Assembly (NCBI RefSeq): GCF_000708675.1 | Contig: NZ_JELR01000001.1 | Span: 1,302,001 to 1,366,000, forward strand | Direction: 5' to 3' | Source of the DNA: Microbulbifer sp. HZ11 | GTDB lineage: Bacteria > Pseudomonadota > Gammaproteobacteria > Pseudomonadales > Cellvibrionaceae | DNA length: 64,000 nt | In this document: positions 31,417 to 41,306 of the stretch, piece after piece | How positions within the stretch are numbered: position 1 is the first letter of the stretch | How the letters are laid out: each line of letters opens with the position of its first letter | Position numbers and translations under genes: made by a program | Notes under the pieces: model-generated | Database searches by the model: none | Told to the model about the DNA's origin: nothing | Seen by the model: the letters and a program-made list of their open reading frames with translations, nothing else

Positions 31417-32223
31417 ATGTACCGCGGTTTCGCTCCATCGCTCATGTTCATTGTGGCCACACTTACATCGCTCGTCAGCAGCGATACCCTCGGCGACGCC
31501 GACCTCGCCAAAAAACTCAGCAATCCGGTATCGGATCTGATCAGTGTTCCATTCCAGAACAACTGGGACAACCGCGTCGGCCCGGTGGATGGCGGGCGAA
31601 GATACACCTTGAATATCCAGCCGGTGATTCCGGTTTCCATCAATGAGGAATGGAACCTGATCAGTCGCACCATCCTTCCGGTGATGAATCAGGAAGATAT
31701 TTTCCCCGGAAGCGGCGATCAGACCGGCCTCGGCGACACCACGCAAAGCCTGTTTTTCTCGCCCAAAGCTCCCACCGCGGGAGGTATTATCTGGGGGGTG
31801 GGCCCGGTTTTCCTATTGCCTACAGGTAGCGAGCCACTATTGGGTACCGAAAAATGGGGCGCCGGCCCAACCGGCGTCATCCTGAAGCAGACCGGCCCCT
31901 GGACCATTGGAACACTCGCGAATCACATTTGGTCTTTTGCCGGTAACGACAACCGCACCGATGTGAACAACACCTTTGTGCAACCGTTTCTTGCATACAA
32001 CACCCCTAAATCCTGGACGTTTACATTGCAGACCGAATCCACTTACAACTGGGAAACCGAGCAATGGAATGTGCCAGTACATTTTTTGGTGGCCAAAGTA
32101 TTCAAGGTGGGAAAGCAGACCTATCAGATACAGGCTGGGCCGCGCTACTACGCGGAAAGCCCACCAGGGGGCAGCCACGACTGGGGATTCCGACTCAACT
32201 GGGTAATGCTGTTTCCCAAATAA
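31417..32223 (+). CDS. Putative outer-membrane transporter-like protein
   Basis: A 268-residue exported protein with a hydrophobic N-terminus and a body rich in alternating aromatic beta-strands (YTLNIQPVIPVSI; GGIIWGVGPVFLLPTGSEP), ending in a terminal Phe-Pro-Lys. It resembles the small beta-barrel proteins annotated as transporters of the MetA/phenol-degradation type. It precedes a FadL-type channel by 69 bases on the same strand, so the two may act together in uptake of hydrophobic substrates. The frame could begin at TTG or GTG just upstream, but the ATG at 31417 is chosen. No exact function is assigned. Confidence 0.6.
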   Translation: MYRGFAPSLMFIVATLTSLVSSDTLGDADLAKKLSNPVSDLISVPFQNNWDNRVGPVDGGRRYTLNIQPVIPVSINEEWNLISRTILPVMNQEDIFPGSGDQTGLGDTTQSLFFSPKAPTAGGIIWGVGPVFLLPTGSEPLLGTEKWGAGPTGVILKQTGPWTIGTLANHIWSFAGNDNRTDVNNTFVQPFLAYNTPKSWTFTLQTESTYNWETEQWNVPVHFLVAKVFKVGKQTYQIQAGPRYYAESPPGGSHDWGFRLNWVMLFPK

Positions 32224-32292
32224 TCTTGATCGGCGATATCAGGCTCACTCTACTCAATACTTCGCTACGTCCGTACCCAGAGGGAATTGGCT

Positions 32293-33591
32293 ATGAAGCG
32301 CGAACATACGTCATTCAAATCTCGCATTCATAAATTAACACCGCTGGCCCTTGCTATAGCCGCTTCCTCACCGGCACATGCCGGCGGATTACTACTGTGG
32401 GAGATTGGCACGCCGACACTCGGCACAGCGAGCGCCGGCTGGGCAGCGATGCCAGAAGACGCCGCTACGGCATTTACCAATCCAGCGGGTACCGTATGGC
32501 GCGAGACGACAGAAGTACGCGTGGCGGGCCAGGCGCTCTACGGTGACATCGGCTTCACCAATGGCGGAGAAACCAATGTGCCCGGCAACGACGGCGGCAA
32601 TCCGGTGAAATGGTTTCCTGGTGGCGGCGCCCACGCCGCCGGAGTATTTTCAGATCGCCTGGGCTGGGGTCTGGCCATGACGGGCAACTTTGGCCTCGGC
32701 CTGGATTACAACGACGACTGGGCCGGCCGGCGCTTTGTACAGGAATCCGACCTGATCGGAATGAGCCTGATCCCCTCGCTCAGCTGGAAAATTAACGACT
32801 GCCTTTCCATTGGCGCAGGCGTTAACATCATGGGCGCGTTTTTTGAATATGTTTCTGCGCCGCGAGCCGGGATTCTTCCCGACGATGCCCACCTCAAATA
32901 CGAAGATATCGACGTAGGGTATGGCGGAAACATTGGAATTATCTACCGTCCGGTAGAATCTACAACCTTTGGTATCACCTATACCTCGAAAGTGGATCTT
33001 ACCTTCAAAGACAACCTCCGCTTGAGTGGATTCGGCCCCATCCTTGAACCGGCAGTAGAAAGACTCAATGGCGCTCGTACAACAATCGATATGACAGTAC
33101 CGGCAACGGTAACCGCGAGCCTGCAGCAAAAACTTAGCCCGGCCACAACGCTGTACGCCAACCTGGGCTGGCAGGACTGGTCCGAGTTTGCCGGAATGGA
33201 ACTGGCACTGGACAACCCGAATCAGTTGTCGGTATTTGTCGACCAGGGATACAAGGATACCGGTCACTTCGCCCTGGGAGTGAGACATACTGTTTCCCAA
33301 GGATTCCTGCAGGGATGGAACCTGTCCACCGGTTTCGCTTATGACAACTCCATGCAGAACGACTCCAACCTCACCGCCAATCTGGTCACAGGCAAAGCCT
33401 ATCGGTTTGGCCTGGGGGCCGGGAAAATGCTGTGCCCCGGCGTAACCATGGACATCGGTTACACCATGCTCTGGTCCGGTGATATCGATATTGATCAGAC
33501 TGGCCGCCCGCCGTTCAGCCCCAGGCTCGAGGGAAGTTACAAAGATACCTCACTGCAGTTTCTTGGCGGGTCCGTGCAATTCGAATTCTGA
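32293..33591 (+). CDS. OmpP1/FadL-type outer-membrane channel
   Basis: A 432-residue outer-membrane beta-barrel of the FadL family, which lets long-chain fatty acids and other hydrophobic compounds cross the outer membrane. A signal peptide (LALAIAASSPAHA) is followed by the family N-terminus GGLLLWEIGTPTLGTASAGW and EDAATAFTNPAGT; the C-terminus ends in a Phe, as expected for BAM-dependent insertion. AGGGAA lies 6 bases before the ATG at 32293. It is followed after 49 bases by an alkyl sulfatase, which points to alkyl sulfates or related surfactants as cargo. Confidence 0.85.
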   Translation: MKREHTSFKSRIHKLTPLALAIAASSPAHAGGLLLWEIGTPTLGTASAGWAAMPEDAATAFTNPAGTVWRETTEVRVAGQALYGDIGFTNGGETNVPGNDGGNPVKWFPGGGAHAAGVFSDRLGWGLAMTGNFGLGLDYNDDWAGRRFVQESDLIGMSLIPSLSWKINDCLSIGAGVNIMGAFFEYVSAPRAGILPDDAHLKYEDIDVGYGGNIGIIYRPVESTTFGITYTSKVDLTFKDNLRLSGFGPILEPAVERLNGARTTIDMTVPATVTASLQQKLSPATTLYANLGWQDWSEFAGMELALDNPNQLSVFVDQGYKDTGHFALGVRHTVSQGFLQGWNLSTGFAYDNSMQNDSNLTANLVTGKAYRFGLGAGKMLCPGVTMDIGYTMLWSGDIDIDQTGRPPFSPRLEGSYKDTSLQFLGGSVQFEF

Positions 33592-33640
33592 ATAGCGCGT
33601 GGAAACGGAAGGAAACATTCAGAGTAACAAGGAAGTAAAC

Positions 33641-35629
33641 ATGAAATTTCCGAGATTAAAACCGCCATTTACCCTGCTTATAAGCGTCTGCGTAACTGCA
33701 CTTGCAGTTCCCTCCGCGATGGCACAAAACGCCGCAACGGAAACCACCCAAAAATCCAACGCGGCAGTACAGTCACAGCTTCCATTCAACAACAAACAGG
33801 ATTTCAAAGACGTTAAAAAAGGATTTATCGCTCCACTACCAGACAACGGAGTCATCAAAGATGACAAAGGACAGACAGTTTGGGACCTAAGCGCCTACGC
33901 ATTTGCTCAGGGGAAAGAGGCACCTGATACGGTGAACCCGAGCCTGTGGCGGCAGTTGCAATTGCTCTCAGAAGGTGGACTCTACGAAGTAACACCGAGA
34001 ATTTATCAGGTTAGGAGTGCGGACCTCTCAAATATCACGTTTATCGAGGGTGACAATGGGATTATCGTTATGGATCCATTGATCTCCGCAGAGACGGCAA
34101 AAGCCTCCCTCGACCTGTATCGAGAGCATCGCGGCAACAAGCCTGTGGTTGCTGTGATTTACACCCATAGCCACGTTGACCACTATGGCGGTGTACGCGG
34201 CATTGTCGATGAGGCGGATGTAACATCCGGCAAGGTTAAAATCATTGCGCCTGCGGGTTTCCTCGAAGAGGCTGTCAGTGAAAATGTCTTTGCCGGCAAT
34301 ACCATGGGACGCCGAGCGTCTTACATGTACGGCAATCTCTTGCCGAAAGACCCAAAAGGGACACTGGGAACTGGCCTGGGGTTGGGTACTTCTCCGGGCA
34401 CCGTTACCATCATTCCGCCGACGGATACCGTCACCAAAACAGGACAGCAGATCAAGGTAGACGGGCTTACTTTCGAGTTCCTGATGGCCCCGGGAACCGA
34501 AGCCCCGGCGGAAATGCATTTTTATATTCCCGAACTGAAAGCAGTGACAGCGGCGGAGAACGCCACACATACTCTACACAACCTGTACACTCTCCGGGGC
34601 GCCAAGGTTCGAAACGCAAAAGCATGGGCCAACTACCTGAATGAATCGTTACAACGCTGGGGAGACAAGGCCGAAGTACTATTCGCGCCACACCACTGGC
34701 CGACCTGGGGCAACGAGCATGTGGTTGATCACCTAAAGAAACAGCGCGATCTGTACAAATATCTGAATGACCAGACCCTGCGGATGGCAAACCAGGGCTT
34801 CAACATGGTCGAGACCGCAGAGATGATGGAGCTCCCCCCGGAGTTATCCCAATACTGGGCAAACCGCGGCTACTACGGTAGCGTCAGCCACGATACCCGT
34901 GCCGTATGGAACTACTACCTGGGGTTTTTCGACGGTAATCCGGCCCGTTTGTACCCGCTCCCTCCCACAGAAGCCGGTAAAAAATTCGTGGAATATATGG
35001 GCGGTGCAGACAGCGTTCTGCAAAAAGCCCAAAAGGATTATGATGCTGGCAACTACCGCTGGGTAGCGCAGGTACTGGATAATCTGGTTTCCGCACAGCC
35101 GGAGAATCAGAAGGCAAAAAATCTGCTCGCCGACGCGTTGGAGCAGATGGGATACCAGCAGGAGAATGGACCATGGAGAAACTTTTTCCTCAGTGGTGCA
35201 AAAGAACTCCGCGAAGGCGTTAAGAAATTGCCAGTACCGGTTACTGCGAGTCCGGATACCATTGCCAATATGCCCATAGAAATGTTTTTCGACTTTCTTG
35301 GTATTCGTTTAAATGGGCCAAAAGCCGCTGGTAAGAAAATGGCGTTCAATATTTCACTCCCCGATATCAAGGGCAACTACGCACTGATGCTGGAAAATGG
35401 AGTTTTGAACTACGGGCCTCCCGTCGACAAGCCCGATGCCACAGTGACCATCAACCGCAGCTCTCTGGATGATGTAATCATGGGCACTGCAAAAATTGAC
35501 GATAAAGTCAAAGACGGCTCTGCCAAGCTCGGTGGAGATGGGGCCAAGTTCAAGGAATTCCTGGGTATGCTCGATACGTTTGAATTCTGGTGGAACATAT
35601 CCACCCCCAATCCACGCCCCAAAAGCTGA
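33641..35629 (+). CDS. Alkyl sulfatase (SdsA-like metallo-hydrolase)
   Basis: Exported metallo-beta-lactamase-fold sulfatase of 662 residues that should hydrolyse primary alkyl sulfates such as SDS to the alcohol and sulfate. It has a signal peptide (ALAVPSAMAQ), the zinc motif HSHVDH at residues 176-181, the second-metal block AAENATHTLHN, and FAPHHWPTWG. A dimerisation domain and a C-terminal SCP2-like domain (about 540-655, binding hydrophobic chains) complete the usual three-part layout. AAGGAAG precedes the ATG at 33641. Base use is AT-richer by eye than in the housekeeping genes. Preceded by the FadL-type channel. Confidence 0.92.
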   Translation: MKFPRLKPPFTLLISVCVTALAVPSAMAQNAATETTQKSNAAVQSQLPFNNKQDFKDVKKGFIAPLPDNGVIKDDKGQTVWDLSAYAFAQGKEAPDTVNPSLWRQLQLLSEGGLYEVTPRIYQVRSADLSNITFIEGDNGIIVMDPLISAETAKASLDLYREHRGNKPVVAVIYTHSHVDHYGGVRGIVDEADVTSGKVKIIAPAGFLEEAVSENVFAGNTMGRRASYMYGNLLPKDPKGTLGTGLGLGTSPGTVTIIPPTDTVTKTGQQIKVDGLTFEFLMAPGTEAPAEMHFYIPELKAVTAAENATHTLHNLYTLRGAKVRNAKAWANYLNESLQRWGDKAEVLFAPHHWPTWGNEHVVDHLKKQRDLYKYLNDQTLRMANQGFNMVETAEMMELPPELSQYWANRGYYGSVSHDTRAVWNYYLGFFDGNPARLYPLPPTEAGKKFVEYMGGADSVLQKAQKDYDAGNYRWVAQVLDNLVSAQPENQKAKNLLADALEQMGYQQENGPWRNFFLSGAKELREGVKKLPVPVTASPDTIANMPIEMFFDFLGIRLNGPKAAGKKMAFNISLPDIKGNYALMLENGVLNYGPPVDKPDATVTINRSSLDDVIMGTAKIDDKVKDGSAKLGGDGAKFKEFLGMLDTFEFWWNISTPNPRPKS

Positions 35630-35661
35630 GGGCTGGCGAATCACCGATTTTTCTGCGAATC

Positions 35662-35695
35662 GGGCCCGCAGGTGTGTTACCGGCGGGCCCTTTTT
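35662..35695 (+). terminator. Terminator after the alkyl sulfatase
   Basis: GGGCCCGC and GCGGGCCC form a perfect 8 bp stem followed by TTTTT, 33 bases after the stop. It separates this gene from the convergent phospholipase D-family gene. Confidence 0.88.
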
Positions 35696-35701
35696 AACCA
35701 C

Positions 35702-37198
35702 CTAGATTTGTGATTCTATCGGTAGTCGCGACAGCAGGCGGGCCAGCAACCGTTGCCACCACCGGGTCTCCGGCTCGTGCGTTACCGTCAGATTCTCGCT
35801 CTCTGCGGTCCAGCGAATATCCCCCCCCTCATCCAGAGATAATTGCCAAGCTGCATCCGGCCCGGTCCAGGTATCAAATAACTCGTTCAACTGTCGATTG
35901 ATTTGCCGGTTTTCAATCAGCACGCCAATTTCCGTATTCTGGATAATCGAGCGGCTGTCGAGATTGATCGAGCCGACGAACGAGCGGTCATCATCCAATA
36001 CGAAGGTTTTGGCATGCAGACTTGCGCGGGACTTGCCTTTGAACCAGTGCAACCGCTGCTTCTGTTCTGCTACCGGGCGTAATTCCCACAGGTTAACACC
36101 GGCGCGCAACAGGGGTTTGCGGTAGCGCGAATAAGCGCCGTGCACCACCGCTACATCATTGGTGGCAAGGGCATTGGTCAGAATATCCACCTGTACCTTG
36201 GCATTCTGCAGGGCGGAAAATAAATCCACACCGGGTATACCGGGAATCAGATACGCATTGGTGATACGCACTTTCTGCTGACACTGTCTGAGCGTTTTTT
36301 CCAGTTTCGAGCCGGGATACTCACTCACCGGGACGCTCGCCCGGTCAATGGCCTTTCGCGGAGGATCGGCAAACAGTGTTCCCTTCCCCCAGAGAAACTC
36401 AATGGCACCGGTTTTAAGTTTTTCAGCCAGATCGGATTTTTCCAGCGCGCGGCTGAATTCCGATTCCCGCTCACCCGCGAGATAGTCGCTTACGCGGTCC
36501 CTTAACCCATCCAGCGAACAGGTCTGATCATTGGCTAGTGCCAGCTCCGTTACCGGAATCGCGACTTCACTGTTCCAGTAGTCATCAAAAATATCTGAGG
36601 CCTCTTTCACCACAGCGCCTACTGCAACGATATCTACATCGAGAAATTCGGTTTCTGCTTTAGAAAAATAGCCATCGGCAATATTACGCCCACCGGTAAT
36701 GGCAACCTGCCCATCACACACCAACAGCTTGTTGTGCATACGGTGGTTTATGCGCCCAAAATTCAAAAGCTGCTCAAGTCCACGGCGAAAACCACTGCGG
36801 CCTTCTACCGGGTTGAACACCCGGATCTGCATATTGGGGTGGCTCTCCAGCGCAAGAATCCAGGGATTGGTGACCCGTGTTCCAAGGTCGTCAACCAACA
36901 GTCGAACGCGCACGCCACGGTCAGCGGCCTGCAGCAATAAACCGGTAAGGATTCGCCCCGAGCTATCGTCACTGTATATGTAATATTTCAGATCCAGGGA
37001 AACACCGGCTTCTTTGACCAGTGCCGCGCGTGCGACAAATGCCGACAAACCATCGTGTACCAGGTGAAAGCCGGATTGATCCTTGTCGTGAGACGCGATT
37101 TCTTCACGCAGGCCACGAGCGAGCTCTGTGCCTCGTGCCGGGTCCAGGGCCGACGAATCCGGCCCGGCGTCATATTTGGTCGTTGAGGAGTCACTCAT
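35702..37198 (-). CDS. Phospholipase D-family protein (cardiolipin synthase-like)
   Basis: A 498-residue protein with two complete HKD motifs, HNKLLVCDGQVAITGGRN and HAKTFVLDDDRSFVGSINLD (20 residues), the hallmark of phospholipase D and ClsC-type cardiolipin synthases. There is no clear membrane helix or signal peptide at the N-terminus. The layout, with a long insert between the motifs, is like ClsC/YmdC. ATG at 37198 is used; a GTG at 37210 is possible. The upstream gene is a monooxygenase 58 bases away on the same strand. Phospholipid transfer is likely, but the exact substrate is open. Confidence 0.85.
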   Translation of the reverse strand: MSDSSTTKYDAGPDSSALDPARGTELARGLREEIASHDKDQSGFHLVHDGLSAFVARAALVKEAGVSLDLKYYIYSDDSSGRILTGLLLQAADRGVRVRLLVDDLGTRVTNPWILALESHPNMQIRVFNPVEGRSGFRRGLEQLLNFGRINHRMHNKLLVCDGQVAITGGRNIADGYFSKAETEFLDVDIVAVGAVVKEASDIFDDYWNSEVAIPVTELALANDQTCSLDGLRDRVSDYLAGERESEFSRALEKSDLAEKLKTGAIEFLWGKGTLFADPPRKAIDRASVPVSEYPGSKLEKTLRQCQQKVRITNAYLIPGIPGVDLFSALQNAKVQVDILTNALATNDVAVVHGAYSRYRKPLLRAGVNLWELRPVAEQKQRLHWFKGKSRASLHAKTFVLDDDRSFVGSINLDSRSIIQNTEIGVLIENRQINRQLNELFDTWTGPDAAWQLSLDEGGDIRWTAESENLTVTHEPETRWWQRLLARLLSRLPIESQI

Positions 37199-37256
37199 AG
37201 GCGATGACACGGCAGAGTCCGGGGTTCCCGACTAGTCTAGCCGGTTCAAAGCGCCC

Positions 37257-38756
37257 TCACACCGGGTTCGTAACAGTGGCCTCCAGTTTCCGGTCCCCGG
37301 CACGCAGTGGTGGATAGAAATTGAGAAATTCATCTTCCAGCTCCCCCTTTAGTAATATCTTTCTGTCGCGCTCATAGTCATTGAGCAAACGCCACGGGTA
37401 ACGGGTGCCCTGACGCGGCAATATTCCATCGGCACGTTCCACATATCCTGACTGCAGTGCAGCCATTACCGATTCTTCCGCCTTACAGCCCTCGCGGTCG
37501 ATGGGGATGAATACACCCAGTTTACGTTCCTGCAGATGATTTAACAGGCGACAGATATAGCCTGCGGAGATATCGGACTTCAGTGTCCAGGCGGCGTTGG
37601 TGTAGCCGAATACCCAGGCCATATTCGGTACGCCTTCCATCAACACCCCTTTGTACGTCAGGCGATTGCGCATATCCACATGTTCGCCATCTACGGTCAA
37701 CGCCATGCCGCCAAGCAACTGAAGTCTGAGGCCGGTAGCACTCACCACAATATCCGCATCCAGTACCTTGCCAGATTTCAGTTGGATACCACTCGTGGTG
37801 AAAGTGTCGACTGTGTCGGTCACAACCGTTGCCCGGCCAGCCTTGATCGCTTCAAACAGGTCGCCATCCGGTACCGCGCATAGCCGCTGGTCCCAGGGTT
37901 GATATTCGGGAGTGAAGTGGCGCATATCTGCGTGCCCATTGAGCGCTTTGCGCACCCCTCGCAATATCAGGCGCCGGACGGTTTCAGGCCAGCGTTTTGC
38001 CGCTTTGAACATCAGGCGGTGCAAGCGCAGATTCCGCCAGCGGGCGAAAGCAAAAACCGCTCTTTCGGGAAAAAACCTCTTCAACAGGCTCAGCAGTCGA
38101 TCGCGGCCTGGCATGGACAAAATATAGGTGGGGGAGCGCTGTAGCATGGTCACATGCGCGGCCTTTTTCGCCAGCGCAGGTACCAGGGTCACGGCGGTAG
38201 CGCCACTACCGATTACCAGTATTTTTTTGCCGGCGTACTCCAGATCTTCTGGCCAATGCTGGGGATGAATCACCTCTCCCTGATAACGATCCACTCCGCT
38301 AAACTCCGGCGCGTGGCCCTGCGCATAATCGTAGTAACCGGCGCAGGAAATCAGAACCCGACAATTATAGGTCACCGGTTTCCCGTGGCAGATGCCGCTC
38401 AGGGTCCAGCATTGCTCGCTGCTGCACCAGCTGGCGGAAGTCAGATTGATCCCATAGTGGATATGATCGTTCACCTGAAAGGCCTGCGCGGTTTCCCCCA
38501 GGTACTGGCGAATAGATGAGCCATCCGCAAGTACCTGGTCACCGTTCCATGGGCGGAAGCTGAAGCCGAAGGTGAACATGTCGGAGTCCGAGCGGATTCC
38601 CGGGTACCGAAACAGATCCCAGGTGCCGCCGAGGCGGTCGCGACGTTCAAGAATGGCGAACTTGCGATCAGGGCAATGCTGCTTGAGGTGACATGCAGTT
38701 CCAATACCGGACAGGCCGGCGCCCACAATGAGGGTATCGTAATACTGTGCTCGCAT
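37257..38756 (-). CDS. Flavin monooxygenase, Baeyer-Villiger type
   Basis: A 499-residue FAD- and NADPH-dependent monooxygenase. It has the FAD-binding GAGLSGIG near residue 12, the NADPH-binding VIGSGATAVT, and between them YQGEVIHPQHWP, which fits the type I Baeyer-Villiger fingerprint F-x-G-x3-H-x3-W-P with Tyr in the first position. Such enzymes turn ketones into esters or lactones. Its neighbour is a phospholipase D-like gene and, upstream, a multihaem cytochrome. The family call is firm; the substrate cannot be told from sequence. Confidence 0.88.
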   Translation of the reverse strand: MRAQYYDTLIVGAGLSGIGTACHLKQHCPDRKFAILERRDRLGGTWDLFRYPGIRSDSDMFTFGFSFRPWNGDQVLADGSSIRQYLGETAQAFQVNDHIHYGINLTSASWCSSEQCWTLSGICHGKPVTYNCRVLISCAGYYDYAQGHAPEFSGVDRYQGEVIHPQHWPEDLEYAGKKILVIGSGATAVTLVPALAKKAAHVTMLQRSPTYILSMPGRDRLLSLLKRFFPERAVFAFARWRNLRLHRLMFKAAKRWPETVRRLILRGVRKALNGHADMRHFTPEYQPWDQRLCAVPDGDLFEAIKAGRATVVTDTVDTFTTSGIQLKSGKVLDADIVVSATGLRLQLLGGMALTVDGEHVDMRNRLTYKGVLMEGVPNMAWVFGYTNAAWTLKSDISAGYICRLLNHLQERKLGVFIPIDREGCKAEESVMAALQSGYVERADGILPRQGTRYPWRLLNDYERDRKILLKGELEDEFLNFYPPLRAGDRKLEATVTNPV

Positions 38757-38839
38757 GGTCCGTCGCTTTTATTAAAATTCGTGCAGCCAGTGTACCGAGA
38801 TTTAGCCGGGGGAGGACAAGGCTTTTCTCAGTAGTGAAT

Positions 38840-41197
38840 TTACTGTATCAGGGACTGATATTGCTCAGATATTTCCGTATTTCCGGCTTCCCGGTGCAGA
38901 GATACCAAGGCGGACAATATTTCCCGGTCACCCGGATAGCGCTGCAGTGCCTGCTCCAGATAAGTGATGGCCCCCGCGCTATCACCATTGGAATTGAGCG
39001 CGATTCCGTAGACATACGCATAGCGCGGCGGCGCACCGTCGCTATCGGCGGCAGCCTGCAAAAGAGGCATCGCTTCTGGCAATTTCTGCTGACGTACCAG
39101 AGACAGCCCCAGGGCATGCTGCAAGGGCGCTTTCTCGTAGGCGTTTACCAGCGCCTCCCGCAAGACCACCTCACTATCATGCTCGCGATTGGATGAGCGG
39201 TAGAGGTCCGCCAGATTGATAACCGCTGGAACATAATGAGGTGCCAGCAACCGCGCCTGCTTCAACAGAGACTCCGCTTCTGCGGTTTTACCTTCCCTCA
39301 ATCGCACACCTGCCAGGTTGACTAGGGCTTCCGGACGATCTCCATTGAACCGGGCGGTATCTTCATATTCCTGCAACCCTTTCTGAAAACGCTCTGCCAC
39401 TTCCGCCGGGTAGGCATCCATGGGTGCTCCCACCATCGTATTGGCGGCCAGCGCGCGAATCACACGGTCGTCTTCGTACAATAACGGGATGGCCAGTGCC
39501 GGTCTCACCTGCTGCGGAATATTATCGAGGCTTTGCGCGAGGCCAAGATGCAGGAGTGCGTCGTCCCCCTGAGCGATGACTTGCAACATTTGCGCAGAGG
39601 CTCGGGATAGATAGCGTGGCAACAGTGACACTGCCGTAGCGCGCACGATATCAGGCTGTGATTCGTCCAGAGCCAGTGCCTGCAGCGGCTGATCGACACC
39701 GGGGTATCCCTGCCGGGCCGCAAACAGAATTTCACCAAAATGAGGCTCAGGTTCACCAAATTTTTTCCGCAGAGCTTCCGCTGCCCACTGATTGGATTTT
39801 TCAGTGTGACAGCCAATACAGGCATTGGGCGAACCAATCTTGTCCGACAGGTCCGGCCGTGGTACGCGAAAACTGTGATCACGGCGGGCATCCACCTGCA
39901 TATAAGTTTTGGTGGGCATATGGCAGTTGACACACTGCGCTCCCGCACTGCCCTCAGAATGCAGATGATGATCTACAGTATCGAATTTTGAGGGCAAGTG
40001 GCACTGCGAGCAGAGACCATTACCTTGTATACGGGTTTCCAGGCTGTGAGGGTTATGGCAATTGCTACAGGTGACGCCGGCTCCGTGCATTTTGCTCTGC
40101 AGGAAGGACCCCCACACATAGACTTCGTCATTGATCTGGCCATCGGCGTGGTACAGGTTTTCATCCAGCAGCGCCGGGTGGAAATAATCCAGGAAGTTAT
40201 CATGGGGGCGAACTCCCGGATACTGGGTACCGCGACGGGAGTGACACTGGGCGCAGGTGGAAATCTCCTGCTGGGTGTTCACAGCCTTGTTTTCGATGTG
40301 GGCGATTCCGGTCTCGGCATCCATTTTCCAGTGCGCCCGCAACCGTCCGCCATAGCTCGCGGCAAAACCACTGTTTTTCCAGCCGGATTTCTCTTCTTCT
40401 GGCAATCCCGCCCACTGAACATGCTTTGCTCCCGGCCCGTGGCAGGCTTCACAGCCTACATTGATCTCAGACCACTGAGTGGAAAAGCTCTGGGATTTCG
40501 CATCATAATTCTTGTGCAGGTTGGTAGAGTGACAGTCTGCACACTGGAAGTTCCAGTTCTGGTTGATACCGGTCCAGTGAAGTGGGTCGCCCGCCTTGAT
40601 TTCTTCATCCGGGTACAGGTGAAACCAGCGCTGGCCGCCTTGTTGTTTGGGGCGCGAATCCCAGGACAGGCTTAGCGCCTGCAACCGCCCCCCAGGAAAC
40701 TCGATCAGGTATTGCTGCAGTGGATATACTCCAAAGGTGTACGCCACAGGGAAGTCCTGTAGTTCACCCTCCGCGTTATCGGTGCGCACATAGTACTGGC
40801 CATCCCGTTTAAAAAAACGGGACTCCGTGCCGAAATAATCGAAAGTTGCGTTATCGAAATTCCCCACAACGGTCTCACCGTTGGGGGTCTTCATGGCGAG
40901 ATCGTGGTGGGATTTCTGCCAATCCTGATATTCCGCCTGGTGGCAGCCGGAACAGACCTCGACACCCACATAATCTGGGTGGCCGTCAGGGCCCGGGGAC
41001 TTAGCGGCTAACCCGCGAGCCTTCTGAGTAGTGACGTCCGCACCAGTGCCGGAGCCGCGGCCCGGTTGCTGAAGAGATGCTACCGCAACACCGGGCTCTA
41101 CACCGCTCTCCACGCCTTTCGTCTCGTCATTTTTGCTACACGCACTCACAGTGCTCAGCAGCAGGACAGCAAACAGAAGGTGGGACAGGCGACGCAT
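38840..41197 (-). CDS. Eight-haem cytochrome c lipoprotein with TPR tail
   Basis: A 785-residue exported lipoprotein (lipobox VSAC near residue 20). The N-terminal 440 residues contain eight CXXCH sites: CSGCH, CADCH, CEACH, CAQCH, CSNCH, CSQCH, CVNCH and CIGCH. The C-terminal part holds HEAT-like helical repeats (about 470-600) and tetratricopeptide repeats (about 610-785, for example PEALVNLAGVRLREGKTAEA, 20 residues). This domain order matches c554-like multihaem proteins with TPR domains, usually annotated as electron carriers of unknown partner. A role in periplasmic electron transfer is likely. No ccm genes or terminal reductase are in the window. Confidence 0.85.
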   Translation of the reverse strand: MRRLSHLLFAVLLLSTVSACSKNDETKGVESGVEPGVAVASLQQPGRGSGTGADVTTQKARGLAAKSPGPDGHPDYVGVEVCSGCHQAEYQDWQKSHHDLAMKTPNGETVVGNFDNATFDYFGTESRFFKRDGQYYVRTDNAEGELQDFPVAYTFGVYPLQQYLIEFPGGRLQALSLSWDSRPKQQGGQRWFHLYPDEEIKAGDPLHWTGINQNWNFQCADCHSTNLHKNYDAKSQSFSTQWSEINVGCEACHGPGAKHVQWAGLPEEEKSGWKNSGFAASYGGRLRAHWKMDAETGIAHIENKAVNTQQEISTCAQCHSRRGTQYPGVRPHDNFLDYFHPALLDENLYHADGQINDEVYVWGSFLQSKMHGAGVTCSNCHNPHSLETRIQGNGLCSQCHLPSKFDTVDHHLHSEGSAGAQCVNCHMPTKTYMQVDARRDHSFRVPRPDLSDKIGSPNACIGCHTEKSNQWAAEALRKKFGEPEPHFGEILFAARQGYPGVDQPLQALALDESQPDIVRATAVSLLPRYLSRASAQMLQVIAQGDDALLHLGLAQSLDNIPQQVRPALAIPLLYEDDRVIRALAANTMVGAPMDAYPAEVAERFQKGLQEYEDTARFNGDRPEALVNLAGVRLREGKTAEAESLLKQARLLAPHYVPAVINLADLYRSSNREHDSEVVLREALVNAYEKAPLQHALGLSLVRQQKLPEAMPLLQAAADSDGAPPRYAYVYGIALNSNGDSAGAITYLEQALQRYPGDREILSALVSLHREAGNTEISEQYQSLIQ

Positions 41198-41306
41198 CGA
41201 AACTCCGGATTATGTTTGTAATTGGCACCGAGTATAGCTTTTCGCACACTTTTGCTCAGCCTCGAATCTGCTAGCGTTAGTAGAGTTGCAATAACGCGAG
41301 GCGCCC

